Shown one piece after another: positions 1-11,279 of a stretch of DNA of 64,000 nucleotides (position 1 is the first letter of the stretch; every line of letters starts with the position of its first letter). The position numbers and the translations under genes are program-made. The notes below the pieces were generated by a model. It had not been told where the DNA came from. It worked only from the letters and a program-made list of their open reading frames with translations, and did no database searches. Source of the DNA: Closterium sp. NIES-65 (Eukaryota; Streptophyta; Zygnematophyceae; Desmidiales; Closteriaceae); the NCBI GenBank assembly GCA_948144175.1, contig CANXME010000096.1, positions 62,001 to 126,000 on the forward strand. The letters are read 5' to 3'.

Positions 1-103
1 CTGCTGTTTCCATTCCACCATTCCACCACTCCCCACGTCACCTGCAACTCCTTCCTTCTCCGTCCCTCTCTCTGCGCGTACCCTGCCCCTGCCTCTCTTG
101 CAG

Positions 104-973
104 GCAGGGCTGCGGCCGGGCGGCATTATAGTGCTCAAGGAGAACACATGCCAGAAAGGTGACTCTGAGTGGTCCAAAAAATCTTGGTGGTGGGGGAGAG
201 CACGTGTCCCAAAGGGCACCCCAGTTCCCTCGTCCTTCCACCCTACGCCGAGTCATGGCACCCCATTCGTGCAATACCTGACTCGGGGGTTGTAGCTGTT
301 GTGGGGTGTGTTTTCATCTGTCATGATTAAGCCTGGCATCATTGTTCTCGTGTGGGTGGGCGTTGGGACTGTATGGGTGTGTGTGTTGGGGGATGGGTGG
401 GTGCGTTTGGACTGTATGTCTGCATGTATGCATGGGTGTATGGACTTATGCATGTCTGCATGGGCACATGCATGTGCATGTGTGCATGTGTGCATGGGCA
501 CATGCATGCAGGGTTCGTATTGGACAAGGCGGACAGCAGTGTGACGCGCAGCGATGCATACTTCAGAGACCTCTTCAAGCAGGCCAACCTGCAGCTCCTC
601 AAATCCAAGGTACTTCAATCCAAGGTACCGTACTTAAATCTGAGGTACCCAACTCCAAGGTGTTACGTCTGACGTCTCTTAATCCAAAGCAAGGTTCAGA
701 ACCCCGAGGTACCCATGTGTCAGAAGGAACTGCCACCACATGTGCGTCTGCTGATTTGGTCCCCCCTTCCATCAGCGCACACACCTTCATCCCCACCAGC
801 CCTACCTCTGCTGTCCTCTGCTCTGCTCATCCCAGGTGCAGCGCGGGTTCCCCTCGGAGCTGTTTGTGGTGAAGATGTACGCGCTGGCAGCACACCCCAC
901 CGCACACGGGGGAGTGGCGGGGCGCACACGGCAGCGCAGCAAGAGACCCAATCAGCCGGCTGTCATCTACTGA
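104..973 (+). CDS. Alpha-N-terminal protein methyltransferase 1 (NTM1/METTL11-like), last three exons
   Basis: This is the 3' end of a gene whose 5' part lies before the window. Three exons join in phase: 104-158, 512-609 and 836-973 (stop TGA 971-973), each with AG/GT borders. The joined peptide starts GLRPGGIIVLKENTC, continues GFVLDKADSSVTRSD, then SELFVVKMYAL. This is the C-terminal part of the SAM-dependent methyltransferase fold of NTM1/METTL11, including the post-strand GGxxVLKEN turn and the D-SS-TRSD segment typical of the family. These enzymes are known to methylate the alpha-amino group of proteins beginning X-Pro-Lys after Met removal. A basic, poorly conserved tail (about 30 residues) follows the last conserved strand. 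The SAM-binding motifs themselves are upstream and not visible. The gene converges tail-to-tail with the CRAL-TRIO gene. Confidence 0.9.
345..511 (+). repeat. TG/CATG-rich simple repeat in methyltransferase intron
   Basis: The intron between 158 and 512 holds a degenerate array of GTGTGTG and CATGCATG words (GCATGTGTGCATG-like), running up to the acceptor at 510-511. Apparent small reading frames here are by-products of the repeat. Confidence 0.75.
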
Positions 974-1359
974 CAAATTGACAATGAGATACCGACCGCT
1001 TTTGGTGCCTGCTTGCCTGCCTATCTGCCTGGCTGGTGCTGCTTGCTGTTCCATTGTCTAGTGCTCGCGGGTGCAGCAGCTCTGCTATGCATCCCATGCA
1101 TGAGAGCGTGTGTGAATTGTACCGGTATATGCTGCTTGCTGCAGCCGTCTGTCAGATGGAACTGTGCTCGTGATGAAGAACTCTACCTTGAAAAGTGTAC
1201 GCGTCTTGCTCATAGAATCACTGGTGAGACACAACGTTCACTGTTATACGAAACATGATTCGCATGGGAATCCAGGGTGCCACAGGGACATCATCAAGAG
1301 TTAGCCTCACATCACACCGCACCATCAGTGCGCCATGCCATCACTGCCCCATCGCCGTG
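974..1359. other. Intergenic region between two convergent genes
   Basis: It contains the 3' UTRs of the methyltransferase gene (+) and the CRAL-TRIO gene (-). I see no conserved coding, RNA gene or repeat. Confidence 0.6.
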
Positions 1360-3626
1360 TCATCTCTGCATCCATGCAGGCTTTTTGAACTCGATGCTCA
1401 TCTTGCTGAACGTGCTCTTGAGCACATGGTGTGCATGGGCAATGTTCTGTGCATGCACGCTCTCCCTCACTGCCGGCTCGTTCAACGGCAGCCAAAAGCT
1501 CCCGTCCTGCTCTTGCTCCTCCGCACCACCCCCACTGCCATTCCGCTCCTCCCTCTCTTGCTCTGGCATCTCTCCTGCTGCTGCAGCTGCTGTGACAGCA
1601 GCATCTGAGCTACCTGGAGCCGCCCCCCCTACAGTCACACTGTAGCCCTCGTCCGCCCTACCCCCGTTCTCAGCCTCTGACAGCACTGCTCCAGCCTCCT
1701 GGCCTCCCAGGCTCGCTGCACCAGCACTATCTGACAGCAACCCTGCCTCTGCTCCCACCTGCCCAATTTCTGCCTGCCCCTCTGCTGCTGCCCGCGCACC
1801 ACCCTCACTTTCTCCTGCTTCTCCTTCTCCTTCTCCTTCTAATGCTCCTTCTCCTGCTTCAGCACCTGCTGCTGCGTCTACATCTGTCGGCACATCAGCA
1901 TCATCATCTGCTGCCAGCACCACCGGGTCCCTGCGTCGGGGGCTGGCAATAACAGACGCAGGGATACCCCAGAAGGCCTGCGCTCGGGCGTCATCGGCGC
2001 GCATGGCTTGGCTGTACACGGGCAGCTCAAACGCCCACGTGGAGCGGCCGCCAAAGCCCTGGTCGAGATGCTCCAGGTCGAAGATCTCTTCTAGCTGGGC
2101 GATGGTGGCGGGCTTGTTGGGGTACACGAATAGGATCTTCTTGAACGTGGTGGGGTCCACGAAGGGCCGGATCATCTGAGTGATGGGGAGGGGGTGTGCA
2201 AGAGGAGAGCATTCAGGGGTGAGGGTGGGAGCATGGGAGCATCTGAGCAGATGGGTCGGGGCATGTGAGGTGCATGCAAGCATGGAGCAATCAAGGCGTG
2301 CAACACAAGAGTCAAAACGATTCCCAGCCCCAAAAACTAGAAAACTATCCCAACTCGCACACCCCCCCAACTCACACGCCCCTCGGGCCCACCTTCCAGA
2401 ACGTCTCAAAGACGGGCGGCGGGTCGTACACCACAGCCTGGCCCAGCCGCTCGGGGTAGTGGTTCTGCAGAATGGACAGCACCTCGCGCGACGTCTTGAG
2501 CGGCGGCGCCTTGCGCAGCGTCCAGCCGCGGAAGTCAATGAACCACACCATGCGGCTGTGCGCCGTGCCGGCCGGCAGGTGGTTGATGGCGTTCTCCAGC
2601 GCGTACACCAGGTGCCGCACCTGCCCCGCATGCCCCGCCGTGTTCTGCGCTCAAAGGGCGAAAGTGGATTGGGGGGAGCGGCATTGGATCGATCAAAAGC
2701 ACCTTTCCTGTGAGTCGAATCCGTTGAGATAGGCTGCCACCTCGGAATAAGCAGTACGCCTGAACGTCGCTGTAGGGAGCGTGAATGAGCGGGACAAAGT
2801 GTGCGACCAGGCTGATCTGAAACTGGAAAGGCTGTCGTCACGGATGAGATGTGCGGGCAGATAGGCTCACCTGGCGACCGGCGGACATGACAATGACGGC
2901 GCGGCCCTGCTTGTCCAGGAATTCCGTGCGGTACACCTTGCCTGTCGCCGCCTCTTCCGCCACGTCCTCCTGAACCAACCAAGCCGCACATCCCCATAGA
3001 CCAGGATGAATTGAACATTTATAATTAGAAAAAGTTGACGAATTTGCGCGAGGGGCTGTCCTGGATTCAGGAAGCGTCTAAGGGGTAAGCGCGGCCGTAC
3101 CCACGTGATCTCTTCTGGTCGGTACACGTGTCGCCAGCGGAGCGTGTCGCGGAGCATCTTCTCCGCCTTGGCCACATTCCAGCCGCGCGCGCGCAGGTAG
3201 CGCCGCAGGCACGCGTCCGTGCAGAACAGCTTCGCGCGCCCGGCCAGCGGACCAATAGCTTCCCGCAACGCCTTCACCTGATCGAATTTTAGAAGAAAAC
3301 ATGGTCGGGATTAGGATATCGGAACCCTCCAGGATCAACTACGTCGTTAATCTCAAAATTCGGCTAGACCTATCGAGGTTGGAACGAGCAGCAGGGACCT
3401 GGTCCTGGCCGTAACGAGCCGTTACCTTGGCCTCCTGCTCCTCGGGAGTGTCGACCGGCTTCTCCGGCGTGAGCAGGTTGGGGCTGCTCACGGCGGCTCG
3501 GAACGACGCGAACTTCTCCTGGCTGAACGCCTCTAGCTTGTCCGCGAACGTCGTTGGCGCCGGCTTATCTGCTTTCTCTGATACGCCTGTTTTCTGGTCA
3601 GATTGATCGGCTTGTGATGTCATCAT
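1360..3626 (-). CDS. CRAL-TRIO (Sec14-like) lipid-transfer domain protein
   Basis: Five minus-strand exons join in phase 0: 3626-3426, 3277-3101, 2969-2871, 2644-2393 and 2175-1360 (514 residues). The start is the ATG at 3624-3626; a second ATG follows directly. Residues about 60-126 are the CRAL-TRIO N-terminal helical part ([19 protein letters not shown], then [13 protein letters not shown]). Residues about 127-300 are the lipid-binding fold: [29 protein letters not shown], then [15 protein letters not shown] and EHLDQGFGG. This arrangement matches the plant/Dictyostelium random-slug-protein-5 or Sec14 type, cytosolic proteins that carry phosphoinositides or other hydrophobic ligands between membranes. 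The last 150 residues are a low-complexity Ala/Glu/Gly tail, longer than is usual in the family, ending KKPAWMQR. The exact ligand cannot be told. It is transcribed divergently from the UNC93-like gene. Confidence 0.9.
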
Positions 3627-4526
3627 GACTCTGTCGGGTACTGAGTCAGGCAGAAGGCATCTACTGATCACCAGAAGCTATCGTGCAATTCTTAGGGCTC
3701 AGGTTGACTTACTAAAAGCTATTCAGAAAGATACTATCGGTCAGCTATGGAATCAGCATAATCCGATAGGAGTAGAACCATTGGTGGAATCAGTGGTTCT
3801 AGCCTAGATTCCTCACGGTCGCCTTGTGTCGTCGCTTCAGTCGCCCAAGCTATGACACAAACACCTTCCAGGGTCGTCGCTGAAGCCGTACACAGTCGCT
3901 TGGCAGGGTGCTTGACTTGTGCGACGGGTTGGGTTGGAGAGTCAACGATTTGAACTTGAAACGCCCACAATCACGTCTCAAGGTGGTGCGAATCCAACGT
4001 TGACCAATCAGGCGCCTAGGAAAACAATAGCACATACATCCAGTATTTGCATTGCACAAATAGCGAGTGCTTGCATACCAAGGCTGTAAGGATTTACAAA
4101 TCCTTACTGAGGCACTCGTTAGCGAGGTTATCCCGAGGGTCACGCGACGAACCTGTCCTTCCTATTTTGTCGCACCGAACCACTTCCGATTCGGCATCCG
4201 CTCCAAACGCAACCATCACCGAGCCATCCTCGCCCAACCTCTCCGCCTAGCTAGGACTTCCCCTATTTAGTCGTGCCTTTCTCATTGTATCGTCATTCAG
4301 TAATTCAGTAATCAGTCATTCTCGTTATTCGTTTTACTGCGCACTCTGCAAGTTCATTCATAACAAAGGCACACCTCAGCCTGGAAACTGCCATACCAAC
4401 TGACACTGCCGTTGCAGATCGAACAAATGCGCCATAAATATTCACTGGTGGTTTCGCTCCCACAATCACTATGACTCCCGCCAAGTGCGGCCATAGATTT
4501 TTATTGATTGCCATCACCCGTTGACC
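3627..4526. promoter_or_regulatory. Divergent intergenic/promoter region
   Basis: These 900 bp separate the start codons of the CRAL-TRIO gene (-) and the UNC93-like gene (+), so they must hold both promoters and 5' UTRs. It is more AT-rich than the flanking exons. I could not assign a TATA box or a named motif with confidence. It contains the inverted repeat listed separately. Confidence 0.5.
4064..4118. repeat. Inverted repeat (hairpin-capable)
   Basis: A perfect 10-bp palindrome with a 2-bp centre lies at 4086-4107 (GTAAGGATTT-AC-AAATCCTTAC). Outer arms CGAGTGC (4064-4070) and GCACTCG (4112-4118) extend the symmetry. It sits in the shared promoter region. Confidence 0.6.
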
Positions 4527-7430
4527 ATGTCGGACTCTCTTCCTATCGATTCTGTCCCAGCCGCACCCTCCGCTGCTTCCCCCACCGACTTGCATCATCG
4601 CACGCGGTTAGGGACTCAATATAATGATGCATGCCCTTCCGTCAACTCACGTGTTGCAAGGGGGGCCGTCGAAACCCGCGCAGATTCCGGCATCAGCAGC
4701 GGCGGCAGCAGCGGCGGCAGCAGCGGCGGCGGCGGCGGCGGCGGCGCAGCATGGACGCCGTTCCGGCGGGACCTGGTGGTGCTGGGCGCGGCGTTCCTCG
4801 CGCTCTTCGCGGCGTACAGCGCCATTCAGAACCTCGAGACGTCGTTGCACCCGCGCGCCGGCATGGGCGCCGTGTCCCTCGCCGTGATATACGGCGGCAT
4901 CGTCGTGTTCGCGCCGCTCGCGCCCGCCGTGATCCGTTACTTGCGGCCGCGAGGCGCCATGCTGGTGGGCATGTCGGGGTACTGCGCGTACATCGTCGCC
5001 AACGCCGTCGACTCCAGGTACCGCCATCGCCCAGGTCGCGCTCGCGAGGCAGAAATCGCCCACGAGGAATCTTCAAGAGCCTCCGCAGCATCTCATGTTC
5101 CTGGTTCCTCGACCCGCGCCTCGTGCGGGGTGCAAGAGGATGCGCTGACTTGCATCCTCCGTGTGACGTGGCCTTTCTTGCATCTCCTTACCCCAACCCT
5201 CTCCGCCCTTCCCCCTCCCTTGCCCCCCTCCCGTTCCCCCCGCATCCCCGTCAGCGCGCAGCTGGGTGCTGCTGCTGTCCGCGGGGTACTTGGGCGCGAG
5301 CGCGTCCGTGCTGTGGGTGGCGCAGGGGCTGTACAGCGTCATGCTCGCGCGCGGACACGCCGCCGCCGCGGGCGTGGTGGAGCAAGCAGCAATCGCGGAG
5401 TTCAGCGGAATCTTCTGGGGGATCTTCGCGGCAAACCAGGTGGTGGGGAACGCCGTCACCTTCCTCGTCTGCCAGCTCATGGCGCTCCTCTTCCCCCCCG
5501 CGCCCTCTTCGCTTGCAACTCCCGTTGCGCCTTCTCCTGAGAGTCTACCTCCCGCTACAGTCACGGTGTTAATAGTTACGTTCCTGCTGTTCCTCGCGCT
5601 GGCCGCCGCGCTCACGTGGCGTCTGACTGACCTGTCAGAGGACCACCCCCTCTGCTGCTCCGCGCCCGCTCCCCCCGTGGATGGTCCAGAGGTGGGGGTA
5701 GGGAGATGTGGCATTACCGGGGAAGACGAGGAGGAGGGGAGTGAGAGGGGGGATGAGGGGGAGGGGAAGGCTTTGCTGGGAGGCGAAGGGGTTGCGGGGC
5801 GATCAGCGGAGTGGGGGGCAGTGGAACAGTCAGGGGTGGCAGGAGGGGCGGGGGAGAGTGCGAGCAGCAGGGCAAAAGGGGGGCGCAGCGCATGGGAGTT
5901 GCTGGGGGAGCGGCGGCTGCAGCTGCTGCTGCCTCTGCTGCTGTACATCGGGCTGCAGTCCGCCTTCGTTGCGTGCGTCCCTGCCCATGCTCATGCTCAT
6001 TCCGCCGTTCCACTTTCTGCCATGCCTTGCCACTCCCTCTCACGCCCTGACACGCCCTGTTGATAGCATTCTCACTACCGCACCTGGCTTCTCTGTTGAT
6101 AGCATTCTCACTACCGCACCTGGCTTCTCTGTTGCCTTTCATGTAGCGTCCTCCTCTCCTCTCATCACTCTATTTCACATAGCGCATCCTCCCGCCATCC
6201 TTACCCACCTCCTCCCCACGTCCTGTTTCCCTCCCTCCCCCAATCCACCAGGGCGGACTTCACACTGTACGTGGTGCGCCCAGCGCTGGGAGTGGCGTGG
6301 ATCGGCGGGGTCATGTCCGTGTTTGGCGTCGCCAACAGCCTCGTGAGCTGCCTTCTCCCCTGCTTGCATGCCATGCCCCCTGCCGTATCATCACTGCAGC
6401 CCTCCATATTCTCCCTGCATTCACATGGCATCAGGCTTGCATGCTGCAGGGAGCATCGTCCCACTCGCTCCCTCGCGACTTTCTCCCTCTCTCTCCCACC
6501 CCCACTCGTCCCCGGCCAGGCGTGCATGGCAGCGGCGCGCCTGTCATCGGGGCTGCACTCCATACTCGCCACGCTGCTCATCGGTGCCGCCTGCCAGATC
6601 GCCGTGCTGCTCTCCCTCATGCTCCTCACAACCTTGTCAGTGCCCCTCCACGCTGGCCGATCTTTTACGTACCCTCCTGTACTATAACCATTACATGTCT
6701 TCGCCATACCTGGCTAGGCTATCATGTGCATTAATTTCCCGTGCTCGACCATAATACATGGTTTTCTCTCTCTGTCCGACTCCCCTTTTTCCCCTCCCCA
6801 CGTACCCTTACATGCCCTCCTCCCTTGTTCCCACCCCCCCTCCCTCCCTCCCCTCCCCTCCCCCTTCTCACTCTCCTGTGCGCCCCAGCACCGCCCCCTC
6901 GTGGTGGGCCTTCACAGTGGTGTTGCTGCAGGCAGTGCTGTGGGGGGTGGGAGATGCCGCCTTCCAGTCGCAGATCAACGCACTGCTGCCACTCGTCTTC
7001 CCTCGAGACATGGTGGGCCCCTCACCCACCCCCCACTACCTCCTTTAACCGCCATACCAACCCACCACACCTTCTCCAATCTGTGACTTTGCTCCCACCC
7101 ATCCCATTCCATTTCCATGCGTCACCCACCACCCCTCCTCACATTCTCCACCCTTCCTGTTTTGTTGACCCGATGCCTCTCTCCCCATCAGTTCCCTGTC
7201 GTATCCCACTCCACACCATCCCCACCCGTCCGTGCATTCCTCGTCCTGTGTTCTCCCGCGTCTCGTTACAGGACGCCTCGTTTGCGCACATGAAGATGTG
7301 GACCAGTGCAGCCTCCTCCCTCATGTTCCTCCTCAGCCCGCACCTCTCCATGCCCGCCAAAGCAGCCTTCCTCACTGCCTCCTGTGCCGTCTCTCTGCCT
7401 CTCATGCTTGCGGTTGTGCATGTTCCATAG
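4527..7430 (+). CDS. UNC93-like membrane protein (major facilitator fold)
   Basis: Six exons join in phase: 4527-5017, 5262-5972, 6252-6342, 6520-6635, 6889-7012 and 7272-7430 (563 residues). After a 70-residue Ser/Gly-rich cytosolic head, the protein shows FRRDLVVLGAAFLALFAAY, NLETSLHPRAGMGAVSLAV and YGGIVVFAPLAPAV. Next come MLVGMSGYCAYIVANAV, LGASASVLWVAQGLYSV, GIFWGIFAANQVVGNAV and, near the end, VLWGVGDAAFQSQINALLP. These are the transmembrane helices and loop signatures of UNC93-like proteins of plants; about ten to twelve helices are expected. An acidic Glu/Gly-rich loop of roughly 90 residues (within 5640-5890) separates the two halves and is longer than I expect. Plant UNC93-like proteins are linked to potassium homeostasis and stress; animal relatives regulate K+ channels or Toll-like receptor traffic. 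Substrate unknown here. Confidence 0.88.
6058..6134 (+). repeat. 36-bp direct repeat, two copies, in UNC93-like intron 2
   Basis: Two adjacent identical 36-bp copies starting TGTTGATAGCATTCTCAC (6058-6093, 6094-6129), followed by the first five bases of a third. The array is intronic and lies between the donor at 5973 and the acceptor ending at 6251. Confidence 0.85.
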
Positions 7431-7822
7431 GCCACAGCTCGGTGCTGCTTCGCTGCCTCTCTTTCTGTGTTGTATGGTACGGTATTTGCAATCAACGTGT
7501 TTCCATTCCAATGCTACTACCATGGTATGGGCCACTGAGTGAGCAGACGGCCACTGTTTAGGAATTGGGTACTGATAAATTTCAGTAGTTAGTAGCATGG
7601 TACAAGTCAGGATGGGTCCAGTAATGTCACGTCAGAGGTGTTGGGAGAAGCAGTCTTCATCACACAAAGAAGTGATGCAGACGCCCCTCTCCTCTTCTAA
7701 TATGATAGCTGCTGTACATGATAAATTGTATACACCAACCTTTTCCTAGTGAATGGTGCAATGCAAATGCAGCATTTGCGCCTCGTTCACTTCCTGCGCC
7801 ACTTTTCACGGCTGCTGCTGTT
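7431..7822. other. Intergenic region between convergent genes
   Basis: It holds the 3' UTRs of the UNC93-like gene (+) and kinase copy 1 (-). Nothing else is recognised. Confidence 0.55.
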
Positions 7823-8998
7823 TCACGCGGACGTCGGCACCACGCCCCCTGTCGCCGCCGCAGCAGCGCCCCCCGCGATGCGGCGCTGGTGGAGCGCGGG
7901 CGCGGAGAGGACGCGGCGCACGACGCGGCCGCCGAAGGCGTGGACGAGGATCCAGGGGTGGGAGAGCAGCTTGGCGGAGGAGGGGCGTCGGCGCGGGTCG
8001 CGGTGCAGCATGCAGCGGAGCAGCCCCTTGGCCTCCGCCGACACCCCCGCCCACGCGCCGCTCGTCAGGTCCAGCGGCGCCTCCAGCACGGCGCGAAACA
8101 CGCCGTTGTCGTCCGCACCCCAAAACGGCGGGCTGCCGCTCAGCAGCACGTACAGCACCACGCCCAGCGACCACACGTCCGCCTCCACCCCGTACTCGCC
8201 TGTCAATACCTCCGGCGCCATGTAGAACGGCGAACCCGCTGCGCCGTACGCTCGCTCTCCCTGCGTAAGTCCGATTGCGAGGCCGAAATCCGCGAGTTTC
8301 GCGCAGGTTACGTCTGTACCCGATATGTTCTGTTTCGACAAGAGAATGTTCTCCGGTTTGAGGTCGCGGTGCATGACGCCTTTGGAGTGGCAGAATGCAA
8401 CGGCGCTGGCGATTTGGCGAAAGATAAGAGCAGCTTCTTTCTCTGGTAACCTGCCGCGTCGCACGACTTCGTCGAAGAGTTCGCCACCGTCGCACAGGTC
8501 CATGACGAGGTGAACCTGTCGCTCGTCTTCGAACACCGCGCGCAACTGCACGACGCCCGCATGCCCCGCCACGCTCCGCATCGCCGCCACCTCGCGCCGC
8601 ACCTCGTCTCGCATGCGTTCGTCCGCTAGCTGCTCTTTGCTTATCATTTTTACTGCGAAAGTTTCGCCTGTCGCACGGTCCGTGCATTGTCGCACGACAC
8701 CGAATTCACCCGACCCGAGCAATTGTGTGTCCGAGGCGAAGTAGTTTTCGAATCGCGCGGTCGAAACGCCGAATATTGACGGGCAAGAACCGGCGTCGGT
8801 TGCATCCGACGACGAATCCGCCGCATTCTGGAGCTCTAACCGCCGTTGATGCTTCGCGCTCTGGGAGTCGGCCGACGGCGAGTCCGCCGCGTCTGCCTTG
8901 CGCTTCTTGGGCACCTCTAGAGTGCGCGTTCGCCTGTGCTCTAATGTTGCCGTCGTCGCCTGTGGGAGTGGTGACACGCTCGAGCCTGACTGCGCCAT
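7823..8998 (-). CDS. Ser/Thr protein kinase, CAMK/PEPC-kinase-like, copy 1
   Basis: Single-exon gene, 391 residues from the ATG at 8996-8998 to TGA at 7823-7825. This start is chosen because the paralogue at 28267 also begins MAQS. Residues 1-85 are Ser/Ala-rich with a basic cluster (KKRK ... KHQRR) that could be a nuclear signal. The kinase domain (about 90-360) is complete: LGSGEFGVV glycine loop, FAVKMISK lysine, MDLCDGGELFDEV hinge, HRDLKPENILLS catalytic loop, LADFGLA magnesium motif, SPFYMAPEVLTGEYG activation/P+1 segment, VDVW-like ADVWSLGVVLY, and RDPRRRPS. There are no EF-hands or C-terminal autoinhibitor, so it resembles plant PEP-carboxylase kinase and CDPK catalytic domains rather than a full CDPK. 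The actual substrate is not inferable. Its closest relative is the inverted copy at 28267-29379. Confidence 0.9.
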   Translation of the reverse strand: MAQSGSSVSPLPQATTATLEHRRTRTLEVPKKRKADAADSPSADSQSAKHQRRLELQNAADSSSDATDAGSCPSIFGVSTARFENYFASDTQLLGSGEFGVVRQCTDRATGETFAVKMISKEQLADERMRDEVRREVAAMRSVAGHAGVVQLRAVFEDERQVHLVMDLCDGGELFDEVVRRGRLPEKEAALIFRQIASAVAFCHSKGVMHRDLKPENILLSKQNISGTDVTCAKLADFGLAIGLTQGERAYGAAGSPFYMAPEVLTGEYGVEADVWSLGVVLYVLLSGSPPFWGADDNGVFRAVLEAPLDLTSGAWAGVSAEAKGLLRCMLHRDPRRRPSSAKLLSHPWILVHAFGGRVVRRVLSAPALHQRRIAGGAAAAATGGVVPTSA

Positions 8999-11279
8999 TG
9001 AGCCTGACTTCACGGACGGATTACTCAACGAAATGTGAGTCGTGTGCCTGTCTTCTGGTGTGTTGCAGCAGACTTACTGAGAAAACGCGGAAAAAGCTTC
9101 TATACAGTATTAGAATGGGCCACGAAGCAGACTTTGGAGCTAAAAAAGGCAGGCAAGCGGCGGGAAGGTTGGGAGTGGTGGACTGAAAGCGGCGACCACG
9201 CAACGCACAGCTGCGTTTCCTTCAATTGAGTCGCACTGAGGAACCGCAGGGGCCGCAACTCGAGTCGCATGTCGCACGGGCAGCGTCGAAACTCCTCAGC
9301 GTTGAAGACACTAAAGCACGTTGCTAAAGACCACCTGTTTACGTTAGGACGTGTCACAATTGCGACATCGAGGAGGATCGTGATCACGCACCGAAGCTGC
9401 GAGAGTCGATCTCCTCAGAGCCAGATGTGTCGCGATTGTCTTCAGGCTCGATAGTTAGCGGGGCTAGAAGCCTTATTAAAAGTTTTAAATGCATTATGTA
9501 TGATTTGATTGCGGTAAAAGATCGATCTGGAAGGGACATCGCGTTCGGTGACTTGCGTCGGGTCTTAGCGAGCTTTAACGAAAACGGGATACAAGATACA
9601 GCTATTTACTGTATACATGGAACATCGATCTCCCGCAGGATCGATGTCGCAATTGTAATGCGTCCTTTGTACCCCTGGCGTGTGGGTGTAACTCCCCTGG
9701 CTTGTTTAGGCTCCGATTCTCATCCCCGTTGCTTTCCGTCACGCGCGGGTTGTTTTGCTGGTGAGTAGTGACGACGAGTGTACAGCTGTAGGTGCAAAGT
9801 GAGGAAACCATGCTTGGGAATTGGTGAGTGGCGCTCCGCACTCGAGGTCCTCAATTTGCCCAAAATGCACCAAACGTACCGATATAAACGAACTCGTGCT
9901 CTGTGAAGTGAACCACTCTCCAGCAGAGAGCCGGCGTGGGCATCCACGTGATGTGTACACTAGACGCAGTTAGAGCCACAAACGACTTGGACACAGTCGT
10001 GTGACATGATGACAGTTCATAGGAATCCCTGCTTTCACGTCGCGCTTGCTGAATGCCCACGGACGTAGGTTCTGTGCCAAGGAAATTGGAAGCGCCGTGA
10101 AAGCCTCAATTTCCATCATACGTACAGTAAAAAAAAAAAACAAATCTCAAGGTCTGGGTGTCCTCTTGCAAATGGTGGTCTTATTTTACGGTTACGACCT
10201 TATATAACTTAACCCTAACCTCTCGCAAATGGTGGAGAGACAATGTTCCACTGATACCCTAAAAAAACATTTTTCAGAGCACCGCAGGAAGTTACTGCTT
10301 CACTCATGATATTCACGTGAGGGCAACGAGAATGCTTGGGGCACGTGAATTGACTTCAGTCACAGATGCGCTACGTTTTCCTTTCCCCCAGCTGCCAAGA
10401 CTCGGCCGATGACACAGATCCCCTATAGCATATAAGCTAAAGTTCAATATGGTGCTTTCAAACACTCAAAAGTTATGTGCGATTTGAAGCATACCGTTAC
10501 ATTACGCTCATAAATATTATCATGATGCATAATGTGAAGATTTGAACTGTAATTATCCCTTATTTTTACACCTTGCACACCTTCGGATGGCATATGCGGA
10601 CATAAGAGGTATAAAGATATAATAATCTCATTTCATTCCATCAACTAGATTCCAAGGTTGTTAATGTATGTAATAGTCTGTCTTGCCAGGAATCTGGTTT
10701 TTTGTGTGTCATGCATTCTTTTCATTCTCTAACGTACTTGCCGTAGCTTAAAATTTGGACATATATCCTCTTGAGGTAACTCGGTGTACAATAGTGCCAC
10801 TGCCAATCAGCAGAGCTTCTGGCGGCAAGCCCCATTCAGCTAGGCTGTGAATTCTGAATCCCCGAATGACGGCGGATGGTCAAGTCCGGTCTGAGCCTGA
10901 TCAGGCTGTCCTGCATCTATCTCTACGGTGCCTGTGCTGCCGTTGCGTCCTCTTGCCTCCTTCACTCTGAGGTGAAGGCGTTGATTTTCCCCTGTCAACG
11001 TCATCCTAAGTGCTGCCGTTGCATTCATGTTTCGTATGAAATCGGGAACGGCTGGTGGTCGACAATGCCATTAGAAGCGTTATGACGATGAAGTGTTTTT
11101 TCTTAGCCCGTAAAACTTCAGAATGGTCCTAACTTTTAGTGAAGGAGAGTCAGGTTCACCCCGCGTCTAGGGCTCAAGGAAATTTCGCCTCATTTTGCGA
11201 CTCTGTCGCACCCGTCAGCGCTGAATTCGGCAGTTTACTGAACCTGATTCTTGGCTGCTGTGTATCGTGACTCCTGAAG
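8999..11279. other. 2.3-kb intergenic region between divergent genes
   Basis: It separates kinase copy 1 (-) from gp210 (+) and must contain both promoters. It is noticeably AT-rich at 10.1-10.8 kb, with an A-run at 10129-10140. I see no conserved open reading frame, tRNA or element ends; short frames are interrupted and lack family motifs. A TTAACCCTAACC word near 10208 is a single occurrence. Confidence 0.55.

Noticed and set aside
3627-3671. Upstream in-frame extension of the CRAL-TRIO protein
   Set aside because: It would add 15 residues without conserved content; the ATG at 3626 is the simpler start, though not proven.
10200-10220. Telomere-like TTAACCCTAACC
   Set aside because: Only about one and a half units, not an array.
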